Of a stretch of DNA of 64,000 nt, positions 52,792 to 63,286 are shown in pieces; the stretch's first letter is position 1, and each line of letters begins with the position of its first letter. Below the pieces are notes generated by a model that saw only the letters and a program-made list of their open reading frames with translations, did not search any database and was not told the DNA's origin. The stretch is from Methylotenera sp. (GTDB lineage: Bacteria; Pseudomonadota; Gammaproteobacteria; Burkholderiales; Methylophilaceae): the NCBI GenBank assembly GCA_030682715.1, contig JAUXNQ010000055.1, positions 62,001 through 126,000 on the forward strand, written 5' to 3'. The translations under genes and the position numbers were made by a program.

Positions 52792-54255
52792 TTAATGTGA
52801 CCTTGCCGCATGTTCATGTAAATAACCCGCTGGTTTTTCTGGGCTGCCCCCAACTTTTTGGGGAAGTAGCGAACCTAGAATCATGGCGATGATACTTACG
52901 CCCAAGCCTATGAGTTGTGGTGGTATTCGAGATTCTTCCCCTACCAAAACTTCAATCAGTACCCAAGTGCTGATGCCACCAATAATGGCTGCTAGTGCGC
53001 CTTGTGAGGTGGATTTTTTCCAGAATGCGCCAAAAACAAGAGGCACAAATGCTCCTGCTAACGTAATCTTATACGCGGACTCCACCATACCAAAGATCGA
53101 GCGCTCAGAGTTGAGTGCGTAGACTAGAACGCATAAACCAAAGCTTAATAGGCAAATGCGCATGACCTTGAGGAAACCTCTGTCACTTAAATTTGGCATG
53201 TAGCCTTTAACAATATTTTCTGCAAATGATACTGATGGTGCTAATAAAGTTGCTGATGAACAACTCATAATGGCAGAAAGTACCGCACCAAAGAAAATGA
53301 CTTGTGCAAATAGCGGCGTGTGTTCTAACACTAAATAAGGAAGTACGCGCTGAGAGTCTTCTACTACTAATGCCCCAAAATGTAGTGGGTCAATTAATGT
53401 CGCTGAATAGGCAATAAACATGGGCACAAAGGTAAAGCAGAAGTAGACAGAGGCGCCTAATATAGACCCCCAAAGTGCGATTTTTGCGCTTTTGGCAGAG
53501 GTAATGCGCTGAAATACATCTTGCTGTGGAATTGAGCCTAGCATCATGGTGATCCAGCCACCAAGGAACGTTAGCCAAACCCAGATATCTGCACCTTTTG
53601 GAAAGAAATCGAGCTTGCCCGCTGCACGTGCGTGCTCAATGACAGGAGCAACGCCGCCTGTCATGCCAGAAACAATGCTGCCGATATAAAGTAAGCCACC
53701 AATGACAACGATCATTTGCACAAAGTCTAATACTGCAACGGAAAGCATACCGCCGAATGTTGTGTAAGTGAGCACGATGGCTGTGCCTAATATCATGCCA
53801 GTTTCTTCACTTACAGCACCGTCAGTAATAATATTGAAAATAAGGCCAAGCGCTTTGATTTGTGCGGCAACCCAACCTAAGTACGAAATGACAATGGCAA
53901 TGGTCGTGAGCACTTCAACCGAACGGTTATAACGCATGCGGTAGAAGTCACCAAGGGTGATGATGTTGAGTTTATAAAGTTGAGTAGAAAAGAAGAAGCC
54001 TGCGATGATTAAGCACATGCTGGCGCCAAATGGGTCTGCGGCGACACCATTTAAGCCGTCTGTGACAAATGTGGCAGATACCCCAAAAATAGCCTCTGCA
54101 CCAAACCATGTGGCAAATACGGTAGCCATGACTACTGGCAGTGGTAGATGTCGCCCTGCAACCGCGTAATCTTTAGTGTTTTTTACACGCGTGGCGGCAA
54201 CTAAACCTATCGTAATCGATATCAATAAGTAGATGACGACAAACCAAATCAGCAT
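52792..54255 (-). CDS. Sodium:solute symporter family protein
   Basis: A 487-residue SSS-family transporter with about 13 membrane segments. The start IWFVVIYLLISITIGLVAA, the ATWFGAEAIFGVSATF block and FGGMLSVAVLDFVQ (sodium site region) are typical. Its substrate may be a small organic acid, amino acid or similar solute; it cannot be assigned. It stands alone and converges with mutM. Confidence 0.88.
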   Translation of the reverse strand: MLIWFVVIYLLISITIGLVAATRVKNTKDYAVAGRHLPLPVVMATVFATWFGAEAIFGVSATFVTDGLNGVAADPFGASMCLIIAGFFFSTQLYKLNIITLGDFYRMRYNRSVEVLTTIAIVISYLGWVAAQIKALGLIFNIITDGAVSEETGMILGTAIVLTYTTFGGMLSVAVLDFVQMIVVIGGLLYIGSIVSGMTGGVAPVIEHARAAGKLDFFPKGADIWVWLTFLGGWITMMLGSIPQQDVFQRITSAKSAKIALWGSILGASVYFCFTFVPMFIAYSATLIDPLHFGALVVEDSQRVLPYLVLEHTPLFAQVIFFGAVLSAIMSCSSATLLAPSVSFAENIVKGYMPNLSDRGFLKVMRICLLSFGLCVLVYALNSERSIFGMVESAYKITLAGAFVPLVFGAFWKKSTSQGALAAIIGGISTWVLIEVLVGEESRIPPQLIGLGVSIIAMILGSLLPQKVGGSPEKPAGYLHEHAARSH

Positions 54256-54362
54256 AGCAGAATCCTACAGTTTAATATTTATGTGTCTAAAATTGAGGAG
54301 TAGTTAAGTAAAAGGTACGTAACTTTAAAACCTTAATTCCTTATATTTTAAATGACTGAGGG

Positions 54363-55913
54363 TTAGTGAATAAAGTAGGTGCTTGCAATTAAGAAGATAT
54401 CCACAAGCGCCAAGACTACAATGGCAATCACTAGCCTTTTTTGCCATATTGCCTGTTGTTGCTGTGCTTTGATTAATTGCTCAATGGATGCGCGTAATGG
54501 CACTTCTTGTTCAGCTTGGTTAGTTTGCATTAAAAACTGATGAGCTAACCTTGGCATTTGTGGCATGGTTTTAATGATGTGTGGAAGCTCACTTTTAAAG
54601 TTTTTAAGCATGGAGCGCCACCCAATTTGCTCACTCATCCAACGTGTTAAAAATGGTTGCGCACTTTTCCATAGGTCTAAGTTTGGGTCTAGTTCACGCC
54701 CTAGGCCTTCGATATTGAGTAGTGTTTTCTGCAGCATAATGAGTTGCGGCTGAATAATCACACCAAAGCGACGTGCCATTTGAAATAAGCTGAGTAAAGT
54801 ACGTGCAAAAGAAATGTCTTTTAAGGGCTTGTTAAAGATAGGCTCACAAATCGCTCTCACAGCCGTTTCCAATTCTTCACGCTTGGTGTCCGCAGGCACC
54901 CAGCCAGAGTCAATATGTGCTTGAGCAACATCACGGTAATCTCTGTTAAAAAATGCTAAAAAATTACGTGCAAGATAATATTTATCTACATCGTTTAGCG
55001 AGCCCATGATGCCAAAATCAAGCGCGATGTATTTACCGTCATCTGCTACTTGTATGTTGCCTGGGTGCATGTCCGCATGAAAAAAACCATCGCGAAACAC
55101 TTGCGTAAAAAATATTTCAACACCATCTCTCGCTAGTTTTGAAATATCAATCCCTTTTGCAATTAATTGGTCACGCTGGCTAATTTGTGTGCCATGCATA
55201 CGTTGCATGACCATGACCTCTTTACGGCACCAATCCCAATGCACATCTGGCACAATTAACATGGATTTATCTGCAAAGTTTCGACCTAGCAGGCTGCAGT
55301 TTGCCGCTTCCAGTGTTAAATCCAATTCACTTTCGGTATGTCTTGCAAACTCAGCAACAATCTCGCGAGGTTTAAGCCGTTTAAATTCCGATGAGATACT
55401 TTGTAACAATAAAGCCACGGTATCCATGAGCAGTAGGTCGTGTGCGATGGTTTTTTCAATATTTGGCCTTAATACTTTGACGGCAACAGGTTCACCATGT
55501 GGTAAGTGAGCAAAGTGCACTTGCGCCACTGATGCACTTGCAACAGGTGTTTCATCAAATTGTGAAAAGCGCTGTGCTAAAGGCTCGTTAAACGCTTGTG
55601 TAATGATGGCTTCTACTTCTGCAAAACTAAATGGTGGAACTTGGTCTTGTAGTTTTGCTAACTCATTTGCAATGTCTGCGGGTATTAAATCACGGCGGGT
55701 AGATAGCATTTGCCCAAACTTAACAAAAATTGGGCCTAGTGTTTCTAAAGCCAATCTAAGGCGAGCACCTCGAGGGGTAGTTGTATTGCGCCAAAATAAC
55801 AATATACCGATGACGGATTGCAGTAGTTTGAGTTTGCTGTGATTCAGTATGAACTCATCTAAGCTGAAACGCAGGGTAATAAAAATAATATAAAAAAGCC
55901 GAAAAATCCGCAT
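54363..55913 (-). CDS. ubiB: Ubiquinone biosynthesis kinase-like protein UbiB
   Basis: A 516-residue atypical protein-kinase-like ATPase needed for ubiquinone synthesis. The diagnostic KFGQMLSTRRDLIP (KxGQ motif), the Ala-rich loop region (VASASVAQVHFA), ADMHPGNI and DFGIMG are present. One membrane span ends the protein (LVIAIVVLALVDIFLIA). It forms an operon with ubiJ and ubiE, spaced by 3 bp. Confidence 0.96.
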   Translation of the reverse strand: MRIFRLFYIIFITLRFSLDEFILNHSKLKLLQSVIGILLFWRNTTTPRGARLRLALETLGPIFVKFGQMLSTRRDLIPADIANELAKLQDQVPPFSFAEVEAIITQAFNEPLAQRFSQFDETPVASASVAQVHFAHLPHGEPVAVKVLRPNIEKTIAHDLLLMDTVALLLQSISSEFKRLKPREIVAEFARHTESELDLTLEAANCSLLGRNFADKSMLIVPDVHWDWCRKEVMVMQRMHGTQISQRDQLIAKGIDISKLARDGVEIFFTQVFRDGFFHADMHPGNIQVADDGKYIALDFGIMGSLNDVDKYYLARNFLAFFNRDYRDVAQAHIDSGWVPADTKREELETAVRAICEPIFNKPLKDISFARTLLSLFQMARRFGVIIQPQLIMLQKTLLNIEGLGRELDPNLDLWKSAQPFLTRWMSEQIGWRSMLKNFKSELPHIIKTMPQMPRLAHQFLMQTNQAEQEVPLRASIEQLIKAQQQQAIWQKRLVIAIVVLALVDIFLIASTYFIH

Positions 55914-55916
55914 AAA

Positions 55917-56597
55917 TTATTTAGCGCTATCTGTAACTTGGTTGGGTGGGGTAGGGCTGGGTTCGTTTGTTTGTGTTTCGTTAATATGGTTTTTGTTTGC
56001 TTTGGAACTGTTTAGATTAGCGTCACTAATTTTGGCGAGCTTTTGTAATCTTTTTTCAAAACGCTCAACATCTGAACGCAAACGATCTACTTCACTGTTG
56101 AATTGGTCAACGTGTCTTTTTTTAGCGAGCATCGGCTTCTCTTCTTGCCAGTACTCGCTAAGCATACTAGCAATATTGAAGCCTGCATCTTTAAGATTTT
56201 GCACAGAACTTCTAGCGAATGATCCGATTTTATTCGCAGGTACATCACCCACCAGTTTGCTTAAGTCATCCTCATAATCCCAGCGTAGATGGGAAAATAC
56301 TTTGGCTAATGCAGTTGCAAGATGCGTGTCGCCAGTAATCTCAATTTGCAATTTAGCGGCTTCATCTTTTGCAAGCAATCTGAGTAGCAAGCTAGGCGCT
56401 ATATTGATGCTTGCATCAGGAACGTTAGTCTCGCCAGCTACGGCTAGGCTGCCATCCTCTAAAATGACCAGTTCGCTACTCACAGGTGTAATTGTAATGC
56501 GTACCGATTTCCCTGCGAATGGTTGCAGCAAACTACAAGCCCAAGTGTTTTGTGCTATCAGATGTTGCAGAACTTGAGTGCTCATGCTTTTAAACAT
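55917..56597 (-). CDS. ubiJ: Ubiquinone biosynthesis accessory factor UbiJ
   Basis: A 226-residue lipid-binding protein with an SCP2-like domain (LVILEDGSLAVAGETNVPDA ... VFSHLRWDYEDDLSKLVGDV) and a coiled-coil C-terminus. It assembles the soluble Ubi complex with UbiK. It lies between ubiE and ubiB, as in E. coli; the ubiE stop and its ATG share a base. A low-complexity tail (NEPSPTPPNQ) ends the protein. Confidence 0.93.
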   Translation of the reverse strand: MFKSMSTQVLQHLIAQNTWACSLLQPFAGKSVRITITPVSSELVILEDGSLAVAGETNVPDASINIAPSLLLRLLAKDEAAKLQIEITGDTHLATALAKVFSHLRWDYEDDLSKLVGDVPANKIGSFARSSVQNLKDAGFNIASMLSEYWQEEKPMLAKKRHVDQFNSEVDRLRSDVERFEKRLQKLAKISDANLNSSKANKNHINETQTNEPSPTPPNQVTDSAK

Positions 56598-57337
56598 CAG
56601 GTTTTATAGCCTTTATGTAACGCCACCACGCCAGCGGCTAAGTTGTAGTAATCTACTTTGCTGAGACCTGCATCCACCATCATTTGTTTGAGAGTTTCTT
56701 GATCAGGATGCATGCGAATAGATTCAGCAAGGTATTGATAGCTTTCTGCATCTTTTGCTAGCAACTTGCCCATGAGGGGCAACAGCTTAAATGAATAAAC
56801 ATCATAGGCTTTAGATAAAGGTTGCCATACTTTTGAGAACTCAAGCACCAGTAAGCGGCCACCCACTTTCAGTACGCGCTGCATTTCTGCCAGCGCTTTA
56901 TCTTTATGCGTCATGTTACGCAAACCAAAAGCAACAATCACACAATCAAAGTATTGATCAGGAAACGGTAGCTTTTCAGCGTCACATTGCATGGCTGGTA
57001 CATTCAGGCCAGCGTCTAGCATGCGGTCTCGACCAACGCCTAACATGGATGCATTAATGTCTGTCAGAATCACTTGACCCTCAGGCCCCACTTTTTGCGC
57101 AAACAGTTTGGATAAGTCACCGCTGCCGCCAGCAATGTCGAGCACTTTGTCGCCAGGGTTTACACCACTAATGCTGACTGCAAAACGTTTCCAGCTTCGG
57201 TGTAAACCCGCAGACATGACGTCATTCATCAAGTCGTATTTATTGGCAACAGAGTGGAATACCTCAGCGACTTTTTTTGCTTTCTCAGTTTCTGCAACAG
57301 TTTTAAAGCCGAAATGTGTGTTTTGTTCGGTTGTCAT
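56597..57337 (-). CDS. ubiE: Ubiquinone/menaquinone C-methyltransferase UbiE
   Basis: A 246-residue SAM-dependent methyltransferase acting at the C2 position of the benzoquinone ring. Motif I is [19 protein letters not shown], with the post-motif [12 protein letters not shown] and [16 protein letters not shown] start it at the ATG at 57337 ([11 protein letters not shown]), which matches the family start; a longer frame to 57385 would overlap the upstream DUF971 gene. Confidence 0.96.
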   Translation of the reverse strand: MTTEQNTHFGFKTVAETEKAKKVAEVFHSVANKYDLMNDVMSAGLHRSWKRFAVSISGVNPGDKVLDIAGGSGDLSKLFAQKVGPEGQVILTDINASMLGVGRDRMLDAGLNVPAMQCDAEKLPFPDQYFDCVIVAFGLRNMTHKDKALAEMQRVLKVGGRLLVLEFSKVWQPLSKAYDVYSFKLLPLMGKLLAKDAESYQYLAESIRMHPDQETLKQMMVDAGLSKVDYYNLAAGVVALHKGYKT

Positions 57338-57350
57338 GACAGTATTCTCT

Positions 57351-57731
57351 TTAAGATAAGTTTTTGCGAGCATGCCCAGCGGCACTTAATTTACCCAAAT
57401 ACTCTAGCCAGAGTGACTCATAGTTGCGCGCTAAGTCGTATAGGTAATCCCATGAGTACAAGCCTGTGTCATGGCCATCCGTAAATGTCAGCTTCACAGC
57501 ATAGTTGCCAACAGGGTGGATGGCTGAAATATTGACATCTTCTTTACCGATTTGCAGCACTTCTTGACCATGCCCGTGCCCCCGTACTTCAGCGGAAGGT
57601 GAGTAAACACGCAAGAACTCGCAAGACAACATACATTCAGTATTGTTATCAAATTTAATCTCCAGCAAACGCGATGTTTGGTGAAGTTTAATATCAATTG
57701 GGCGAGGTGCGCTTTGGGTGTTTTCGCTCAT
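57351..57731 (-). CDS. DUF971 domain protein
   Basis: A 126-residue protein of the DUF971 family (similar to the N-terminal domain of gamma-butyrobetaine hydroxylase): [35 protein letters not shown]-like, and [19 protein letters not shown]. It commonly precedes ubiE in betaproteobacteria and lies 13 bp upstream of it here. Proposed roles include iron-sulfur or cofactor chemistry, but function is unproven. Confidence 0.9.
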   Translation of the reverse strand: MSENTQSAPRPIDIKLHQTSRLLEIKFDNNTECMLSCEFLRVYSPSAEVRGHGHGQEVLQIGKEDVNISAIHPVGNYAVKLTFTDGHDTGLYSWDYLYDLARNYESLWLEYLGKLSAAGHARKNLS

Positions 57732-57933
57732 GGCATGCTTAACTTCGTTAAAAAATAAGATGATAACAGAATGAGTTAGGTTGCTGATAATCTAGTACGT
57801 AACCGTTCATATTTAATAATTAACCGCCTGTCCGAATTCTATTAAGTAATGTAGACAATAGTGCATGCTTTTATTTGCATATTGAATTAACAGTGATAAA
57901 GTAACGCTACCTAAAAATGGTTTAAGGACCATC

Positions 57934-59898
57934 ATGGCAGATAATAAATTAGCGCATCATTTTGAAGTATATTCCCAGTGGCGAAAAGCGCTTGTCGATA
58001 CGATTTGCGATTACCGTAGCTGGTTAAATGAGCAAGAGCTCAATGATGCGCAAGTCGATCAGAGAATTCAACAACTGTTGGACAGGTTGCGTGAAGATAA
58101 GTTGAACGTTGCATTTGTTGCAGAGTTTTCACGTGGCAAGTCCGAACTCATTAATGCAATATTCTTTGCAGGATACGGCACACGCCTGTTGCCCTCTAGC
58201 GCGGGTCGTACGACCATGTGTCCTACCGAGTTACTGTACGATAAATCAAAACCAACCTCAATTATGATGTTGCCTATTGAGACTCGTCTTTCTGACGCAA
58301 CGACTTCTGAATATAAACGTTACCCAGACGAGTGGAAAACAGTGACTTTTGATATTGACTCGAATGAGAGCATGGTGAATGCTTTTAAAGAGGTCAGCAA
58401 TACTAAAGCCGTTTCCTTGCAAGAGGCCGAAAAGTATGGATTATATGACCCTAATAACGCGGATGATGCGCTAAACATTAACAAGGACGGTACGATTGAT
58501 GTGCCATGCTGGCGTTATGCCATGATTAACTTCCCACACCCATTGTTAGAGCAGGGTTTAGTTATTTTAGATACCCCTGGCTTGAATGCAATTGGTACTG
58601 AGCCTGAGTTGACATTGAACATGTTGCCAAACGCACATGCAGTGTTATTTATACTAGCGGCAGATACTGGTGTAACTAAGTCTGAAATAGATGTTTGGCG
58701 CCAATACATTAGCGGTACACGTTGGAAACAAAAAGGCCGTATTGCCGTATTGAATAAAATTGATGGCTTGTGGGATGAGTTAAAAGATGAAGAGGAAATT
58801 CAAGCAGAGCTTGCCAAACAAGTAAAAACTAGCGCAGAGTTATTGGGTTTGGAGCCGAACCATATTTATCCAGTATCTGCACAAAAGGGTTTACTTGCTA
58901 AAGTGAACAGCGATGAGGCTTTGCTTATAAAAAGCCGTGTTTTAGAGCTGGAAAAAGCTTTATCAAACGAGTTGATTCCTGCTAAAAAAGAAATCGTGCG
59001 TGACAATACGCTAAATGAGATTGAGGATTTAATCACTAATTCTCATATGATTTTAGATGCAAGATTTTCTGGGGTTAATGACCAGTTACTTGAGTTGCGT
59101 GGACTTCGTGGTAAAAATGAAGACGTAGTCGAGCACATGATGAACAAGGTCAAAGTAGATAAAGAAAACTTTGAGCAAGGTCTGCAACGCTTTCAGGCTT
59201 TGCGTAGCATCTTTTCGCAGCACACTAATCGTTTGTTTACCTTGTTGGGCATGGAGTCGCTTAAAGTGCATGTTCACTCAACGCGCCAGATCATGGTTGA
59301 CGCAAGCTTTACAAAAACTATTCGTCTGGCAATGGATAACTTCTTTAGTGAGCTAAAAACTCGCTTAATCTCATCGGATGTGCAAATTGATGAGATTAAA
59401 CAGATGATGGACGTCATGTATGAGAAGTTTTCAAAAGAGCATGGCTTACGTAAATCTGAGCCGCCAGCTTTTACTACTTTACGCTATCAAAAAGAGCTAT
59501 CTAAATTAGAGCGTGCCTATAAAGAGCAATTTAATACCGCGTTTAATATGATCGCTCACGAGAAGATGACGCTTACTAGCAAGTTCTTTGAAACGTTAGC
59601 GAGTCGAGTAATTCATGTATTTGAAGTGGCTAACCGCGATATTGAAAATTGGTTGAAAGCGGTGATTGCGCCGATGGAGTCTCAAGTGCGTGAGCATCAA
59701 CTCCAACTGCGTAGGCGTTTAGAAAGTATTAAGCGTATTTATAAAGCAACGGATACTTTAGAAGATCGTATTGCAGAGTTGGAGGCGATTGAACGTAGTA
59801 TTCAAGCGCAATTAGATGATTTGAATGTGTTGCGTATGCATATGCGTAACGCCCTAGCGTTTGAGCCAGAGCAAGAAGATACAGCGTTTGCCGCTTAA
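57934..59898 (+). CDS. Dynamin-like GTPase
   Basis: A 654-residue large GTPase of the dynamin superfamily. G1 is EFSRGKSEL (K69, S70), a threonine of G2 follows (GRTTMCPTELL), G3 is DTPGLNAIG and G4 is VLNKIDGLWDE. The C-terminal half is helical coiled coil, with a long stretch REHQLQLRRRLESIKRIYKA. Bacterial relatives remodel membranes or, in some cases, help chromosome or phage responses. There is no operon partner; it lies in the core between DUF971/ubi and rpoH. Confidence 0.85.
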   Translation: MADNKLAHHFEVYSQWRKALVDTICDYRSWLNEQELNDAQVDQRIQQLLDRLREDKLNVAFVAEFSRGKSELINAIFFAGYGTRLLPSSAGRTTMCPTELLYDKSKPTSIMMLPIETRLSDATTSEYKRYPDEWKTVTFDIDSNESMVNAFKEVSNTKAVSLQEAEKYGLYDPNNADDALNINKDGTIDVPCWRYAMINFPHPLLEQGLVILDTPGLNAIGTEPELTLNMLPNAHAVLFILAADTGVTKSEIDVWRQYISGTRWKQKGRIAVLNKIDGLWDELKDEEEIQAELAKQVKTSAELLGLEPNHIYPVSAQKGLLAKVNSDEALLIKSRVLELEKALSNELIPAKKEIVRDNTLNEIEDLITNSHMILDARFSGVNDQLLELRGLRGKNEDVVEHMMNKVKVDKENFEQGLQRFQALRSIFSQHTNRLFTLLGMESLKVHVHSTRQIMVDASFTKTIRLAMDNFFSELKTRLISSDVQIDEIKQMMDVMYEKFSKEHGLRKSEPPAFTTLRYQKELSKLERAYKEQFNTAFNMIAHEKMTLTSKFFETLASRVIHVFEVANRDIENWLKAVIAPMESQVREHQLQLRRRLESIKRIYKATDTLEDRIAELEAIERSIQAQLDDLNVLRMHMRNALAFEPEQEDTAFAA

Positions 59899-59925
59899 AG
59901 AGTTTAAATAAATACTTGTATAAAT

Positions 59926-59951
59926 AAAAAGGCTGCAAATGCAGCCTTTTT
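59926..59951. terminator. Bidirectional terminator between dynamin gene and rpoH
   Basis: AAAAAGGCTGC pairs with GCAGCCTTTTT around AAAT, serving the two convergent genes. Confidence 0.92.
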
Positions 59952-59990
59952 ATTGGTGTGAGCCTTTTTTGGATCACATTATGTGGTGTA

Positions 59991-60848
59991 TTAGCGACTA
60001 GCTAGCATTAGCGTTTTCATTTTTAGCATTGCTTTTTGCTCAATTTGTCGAATACGCTCTGCTGATACGCCAAACTCATCAGCAAGTTCGTGCAGTGTTT
60101 TGCTATCACTTTCTTGTAACCAGCGCGCTTCAACTACACGACGGCTACGTTCATCTAAATGATTAAGCGCTGACGCTAGGCCAGTGGTTTCAGCCATTTC
60201 AAACTGTTTGGCTTCTAAGGCTTCTGGCGGTGTTAGGCTTTCGTCTTGCAGATAGGCAAGAGGGCTGTAATGTTCTTCGCTGTCATCGTCAATGTTAGAC
60301 TCTAGTGATATCTCATGGCCATTTAGGCGAGACTCCATTTCAAGTACTTCTTCAGGCTTTACATTCAGTTCACGTGCAATGTGAGCAATTTCACTTGGTT
60401 GCATGGTGTTGATACCAGCTTTCATGCTACGCAAGTTAAAGAATAGTTTACGCTGTGCTTTAGTGGTGGCAATCTTAACTAAACGCCAATTACGCACGAT
60501 ATATTCGTGAATTTCTGCTTTAATCCAATGCATTGCAAATGAAACTAAGCGCACACCGCGCTCAGGGTCAAAGCGTTTAACGGCCTTCATGAGTCCGATA
60601 TTGCCTTCTTGAATCAGATCTGCTTGTGGCAAGCCGTAGCCCATGTATCCACGCGCGATACTCGCTACTAAGCGTAGATGCGAAACAATCAACTGACGAG
60701 CAGCCTCAAGATCATTTTCTTTTTTAAACCTTACCGCGAGTGAAAGCTCTTCCTCCGCTGATAGAATAGGGTAAGCTTTAATCGCTCTGGTGTACTGTTC
60801 TAGGCTGTCAGATGCTGTTAATACAGGTACTGTTAAAGCATTGGTCAT
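59991..60848 (-). CDS. rpoH: RNA polymerase heat-shock sigma factor RpoH (sigma-32)
   Basis: A 285-residue sigma-70-family factor of the RpoH group. It has region 2 (RQLIVSHLRLVASIARGYMG, DLIQEGNIGLMKAVKRFDPE), the RpoH-box motif QRKLFFNLRSMK, and a region 4 helix-turn-helix (LHELADEFGVSAERIRQIEQ). It directs expression of chaperones and proteases. It converges with the dynamin gene; its upstream region may form mRNA structure that controls translation, which cannot be confirmed here. Confidence 0.95.
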   Translation of the reverse strand: MTNALTVPVLTASDSLEQYTRAIKAYPILSAEEELSLAVRFKKENDLEAARQLIVSHLRLVASIARGYMGYGLPQADLIQEGNIGLMKAVKRFDPERGVRLVSFAMHWIKAEIHEYIVRNWRLVKIATTKAQRKLFFNLRSMKAGINTMQPSEIAHIARELNVKPEEVLEMESRLNGHEISLESNIDDDSEEHYSPLAYLQDESLTPPEALEAKQFEMAETTGLASALNHLDERSRRVVEARWLQESDSKTLHELADEFGVSAERIRQIEQKAMLKMKTLMLASR

Positions 60849-61125
60849 TAGTAAGTAACCCTCCTTAATGAGTTATTTTAGCACTCCCCGTTTGAGAGTG
60901 CTAGTGCCAGAAAGTTCAAACTGAATCGACACTAATTGTTCTTTGTCATTAAAGACTAGAATAAGATTGTTTTTTATTCGACTTGTTGTTTTGTTGCGGT
61001 GTAATATTGCCATTAAATAGCCATTTAAAAGTGGCATCATAATTTTCGACTTATGCATCTTCATATCAATGCAAGGCAAGTCGTTAGTTGACTGCCACCT
61101 TTGTCCATTTATCTAAGTTCAAATT

Positions 61126-62118
61126 ATGTTGATAAGAATACGAGATTGTCTAAAAAAAATAAAAACAGCCAGTATAAGGCTAGTCAGTTTTCTTTCTTTG
61201 CTAGTTGTACTCTTTGGATTAATTATTACCTACAGAGTATGGCTGGTCACCACCTCATTTGCACATCAAGAACTTCATAATAGGTTTGACTTGGAGACGA
61301 CAGATTTATTGAGTCGAATCAATGATCGAATAGCCCTGCAGGAGAAGGCGCTGTTGAGTGTAGTAGGTTTATTTAAAGCTTCTGACACTGTGGAGCGAAA
61401 TGAATTTTATAATTTTGTCAGTGCTATGAGAGTTGCTGATAACTATCCAGGCATGCAGGGTTTAGGTTATTCAGTGGTTGTTCATCCTGAAGATAAAAAT
61501 GAGCATATAGACTCCGTTCGTAGGGATGGTTTTTTAGACTACAACATCACGCCAGAAGGTAAGCGTGAGCTATACACATCCATCATTTACCTTGAACCAT
61601 TTGACTGGCGCAACCAACGCGCCTTTGGCTACGACATGTTTACAGAACGTGTACGACGTGAGGCAATGTCAAAAGCGCGCGATACTGGTGAAGCAACGAT
61701 TTCCGGAAAAGTTAAGCTCCTACAGGAAAGCAATGAGAAAGTGCAGCCTGGTTTTTTAATGTATGTGCCTGTATACAAGAATCGTACACAAAATAACACG
61801 ATTGAAGAGCGCCGTGCTCATATTCTAGGTTGGGTTTATTCTCCATTTCGTATGTATGATTTGATGGATGGTACGTTGGGTAAAGTCAATCCTAACCTAG
61901 CTATCAGAATCTATGATGGTAATGTCGCTTCGAATGACAAGCTGCTGTACTCCACGCAAGTACAGCCCGAGTATCATAATAAAGATTTACAGTTTTTTTC
62001 TACTACATTAGTAAGTATCAATAAACACGACTGGCTAGTGTCTGTCAGCGCATTGCCTGCATTTAAGGCAACTGGTAGCTGGCAGAAGCCCAGAACTGTA
62101 GCAGGAAAGGTACCGTGA
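61126..62118 (+). CDS. CHASE-domain protein, truncated after the sensor domain
   Basis: A 330-residue protein with an N-terminal membrane span (LVSFLSLLVVLFGLIITYRVW) and an extracytoplasmic CHASE domain (FKASDTVERNEFYNFVSAMR, LGYSVVVHPEDK, FAYDMF-like FGYDMFTERVRREAM). CHASE domains normally connect through a second span to a histidine kinase or GGDEF/EAL output. Here the frame stops about 30 residues after the domain, with neither second span nor output. It may be a remnant of a larger receptor, or a stand-alone sensor. The HDOD gene follows 67 bp later. Confidence 0.75.
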   Translation: MLIRIRDCLKKIKTASIRLVSFLSLLVVLFGLIITYRVWLVTTSFAHQELHNRFDLETTDLLSRINDRIALQEKALLSVVGLFKASDTVERNEFYNFVSAMRVADNYPGMQGLGYSVVVHPEDKNEHIDSVRRDGFLDYNITPEGKRELYTSIIYLEPFDWRNQRAFGYDMFTERVRREAMSKARDTGEATISGKVKLLQESNEKVQPGFLMYVPVYKNRTQNNTIEERRAHILGWVYSPFRMYDLMDGTLGKVNPNLAIRIYDGNVASNDKLLYSTQVQPEYHNKDLQFFSTTLVSINKHDWLVSVSALPAFKATGSWQKPRTVAGKVP

Positions 62119-62184
62119 TGGTGATTTCGCTAGTTGATAATGTATAGCATATAACAAAGGGATTGTCCGTTCAGGGTAACGAAA

Positions 62185-63045
62185 ATGAGTGAAAAAAAAC
62201 AAGAAAATCCTGATAGTGTCAGCAACGTGCTGGATCACATTCAGAAGCTGCCTTCCATGCCTAGCATTGTGTTGGAGCTTCTAGAGAGCTTTAATAACGA
62301 AAACGTAGACATAGCCACGCTCGCAAATAAGATTGCTCACGATCAAGCCATTGTGGCGCGGGTGTTACGCGTAGCTAACTCATCTTTTTTTGGCCTGTCT
62401 GGCCAGGTTAGCTCGATTTCAGAGGCGATTTCAGTACTGGGCTTCAATAATCTTCGCGGGTTGGTAACGGCGGCGGCCATTATCAATGCATTTCCACGGA
62501 CTGAAAAAGATTTCAATTGGACTGCGTTCTGGCGCCATAGTATTAGCACCGCCGTTTGCGCTAAAGTACTGGCAAAACATGCTGGGTTGAACTCTGAATC
62601 GGCGTTTACCGCAGGCCTGTTGCATGACATCGGCAAGCTAGTCATGGCCGTGTATTTTCCGCAGGCATTCATACAAGCACACGAGTCAGACGAAGCTAGT
62701 ACCATTGATTCCCTTCAAGCAGAGAGCGCTGCACTTGGCGTAGACCATGCTACACTTGGTGGCGAGGTAGCAAAGCGCTGGCACTTTCCGCCGGAAATCC
62801 GAGAAGCGGTCGAGTTACATCATACAGAAGCTAAAGCTGGTATTAAAAAGACCTTGGCCGATGTTACCTTTATCGCCAATTTGTTTGCTCATGTGTTAGA
62901 TAACGACCACCTCAGAGAGGAGCCTGCAGTGTACCTCGCAAACATGGTTCATTTAAGACTTGGGCTTGATAGCGATAAACTTGAGGTGTTGGCCGAAGAA
63001 GCGCAGCTATTATATGATGGTGCCGTTACGCTGATTGGTGAATAG
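62185..63045 (+). CDS. HDOD-domain signalling protein
   Basis: A 286-residue HDOD protein (IQKLPSMPSIVLELLESFNN, HDQAIVARVLRVANSSFFGL, SEAISVLGFNNLRGL). HDOD domains are related to HD phosphohydrolases but usually lack activity and act as signalling scaffolds; here an HDIGK sequence is present (LLHDIGKLVMAVYF). It probably works with the GAF/PAS protein downstream in the same direction. A ribosome binding site-like stretch GGGTAACGAAA precedes the ATG. Confidence 0.88.
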   Translation: MSEKKQENPDSVSNVLDHIQKLPSMPSIVLELLESFNNENVDIATLANKIAHDQAIVARVLRVANSSFFGLSGQVSSISEAISVLGFNNLRGLVTAAAIINAFPRTEKDFNWTAFWRHSISTAVCAKVLAKHAGLNSESAFTAGLLHDIGKLVMAVYFPQAFIQAHESDEASTIDSLQAESAALGVDHATLGGEVAKRWHFPPEIREAVELHHTEAKAGIKKTLADVTFIANLFAHVLDNDHLREEPAVYLANMVHLRLGLDSDKLEVLAEEAQLLYDGAVTLIGE

Positions 63046-63286
63046 TTGGCAGCCTGTCGGGCTTAAACCTAAAAACGGCTTTCATCCACTAAAAACACAA
63101 AAATCACGAAATGGATAAGCAGGCATTTCGCTTTATTAACTGAAAGCTCGCAAATAAAACAAAGAGATAAATCAATTATTACGCTCACCTATTGGGTGAC
63201 GGCTTAAATGTTCGTAACTATTTTATTTTATTAGTGTATGTCCGTGAGTTTTGTGGAAAACTGCTTTTTATAGGTTAAAGGAACAA

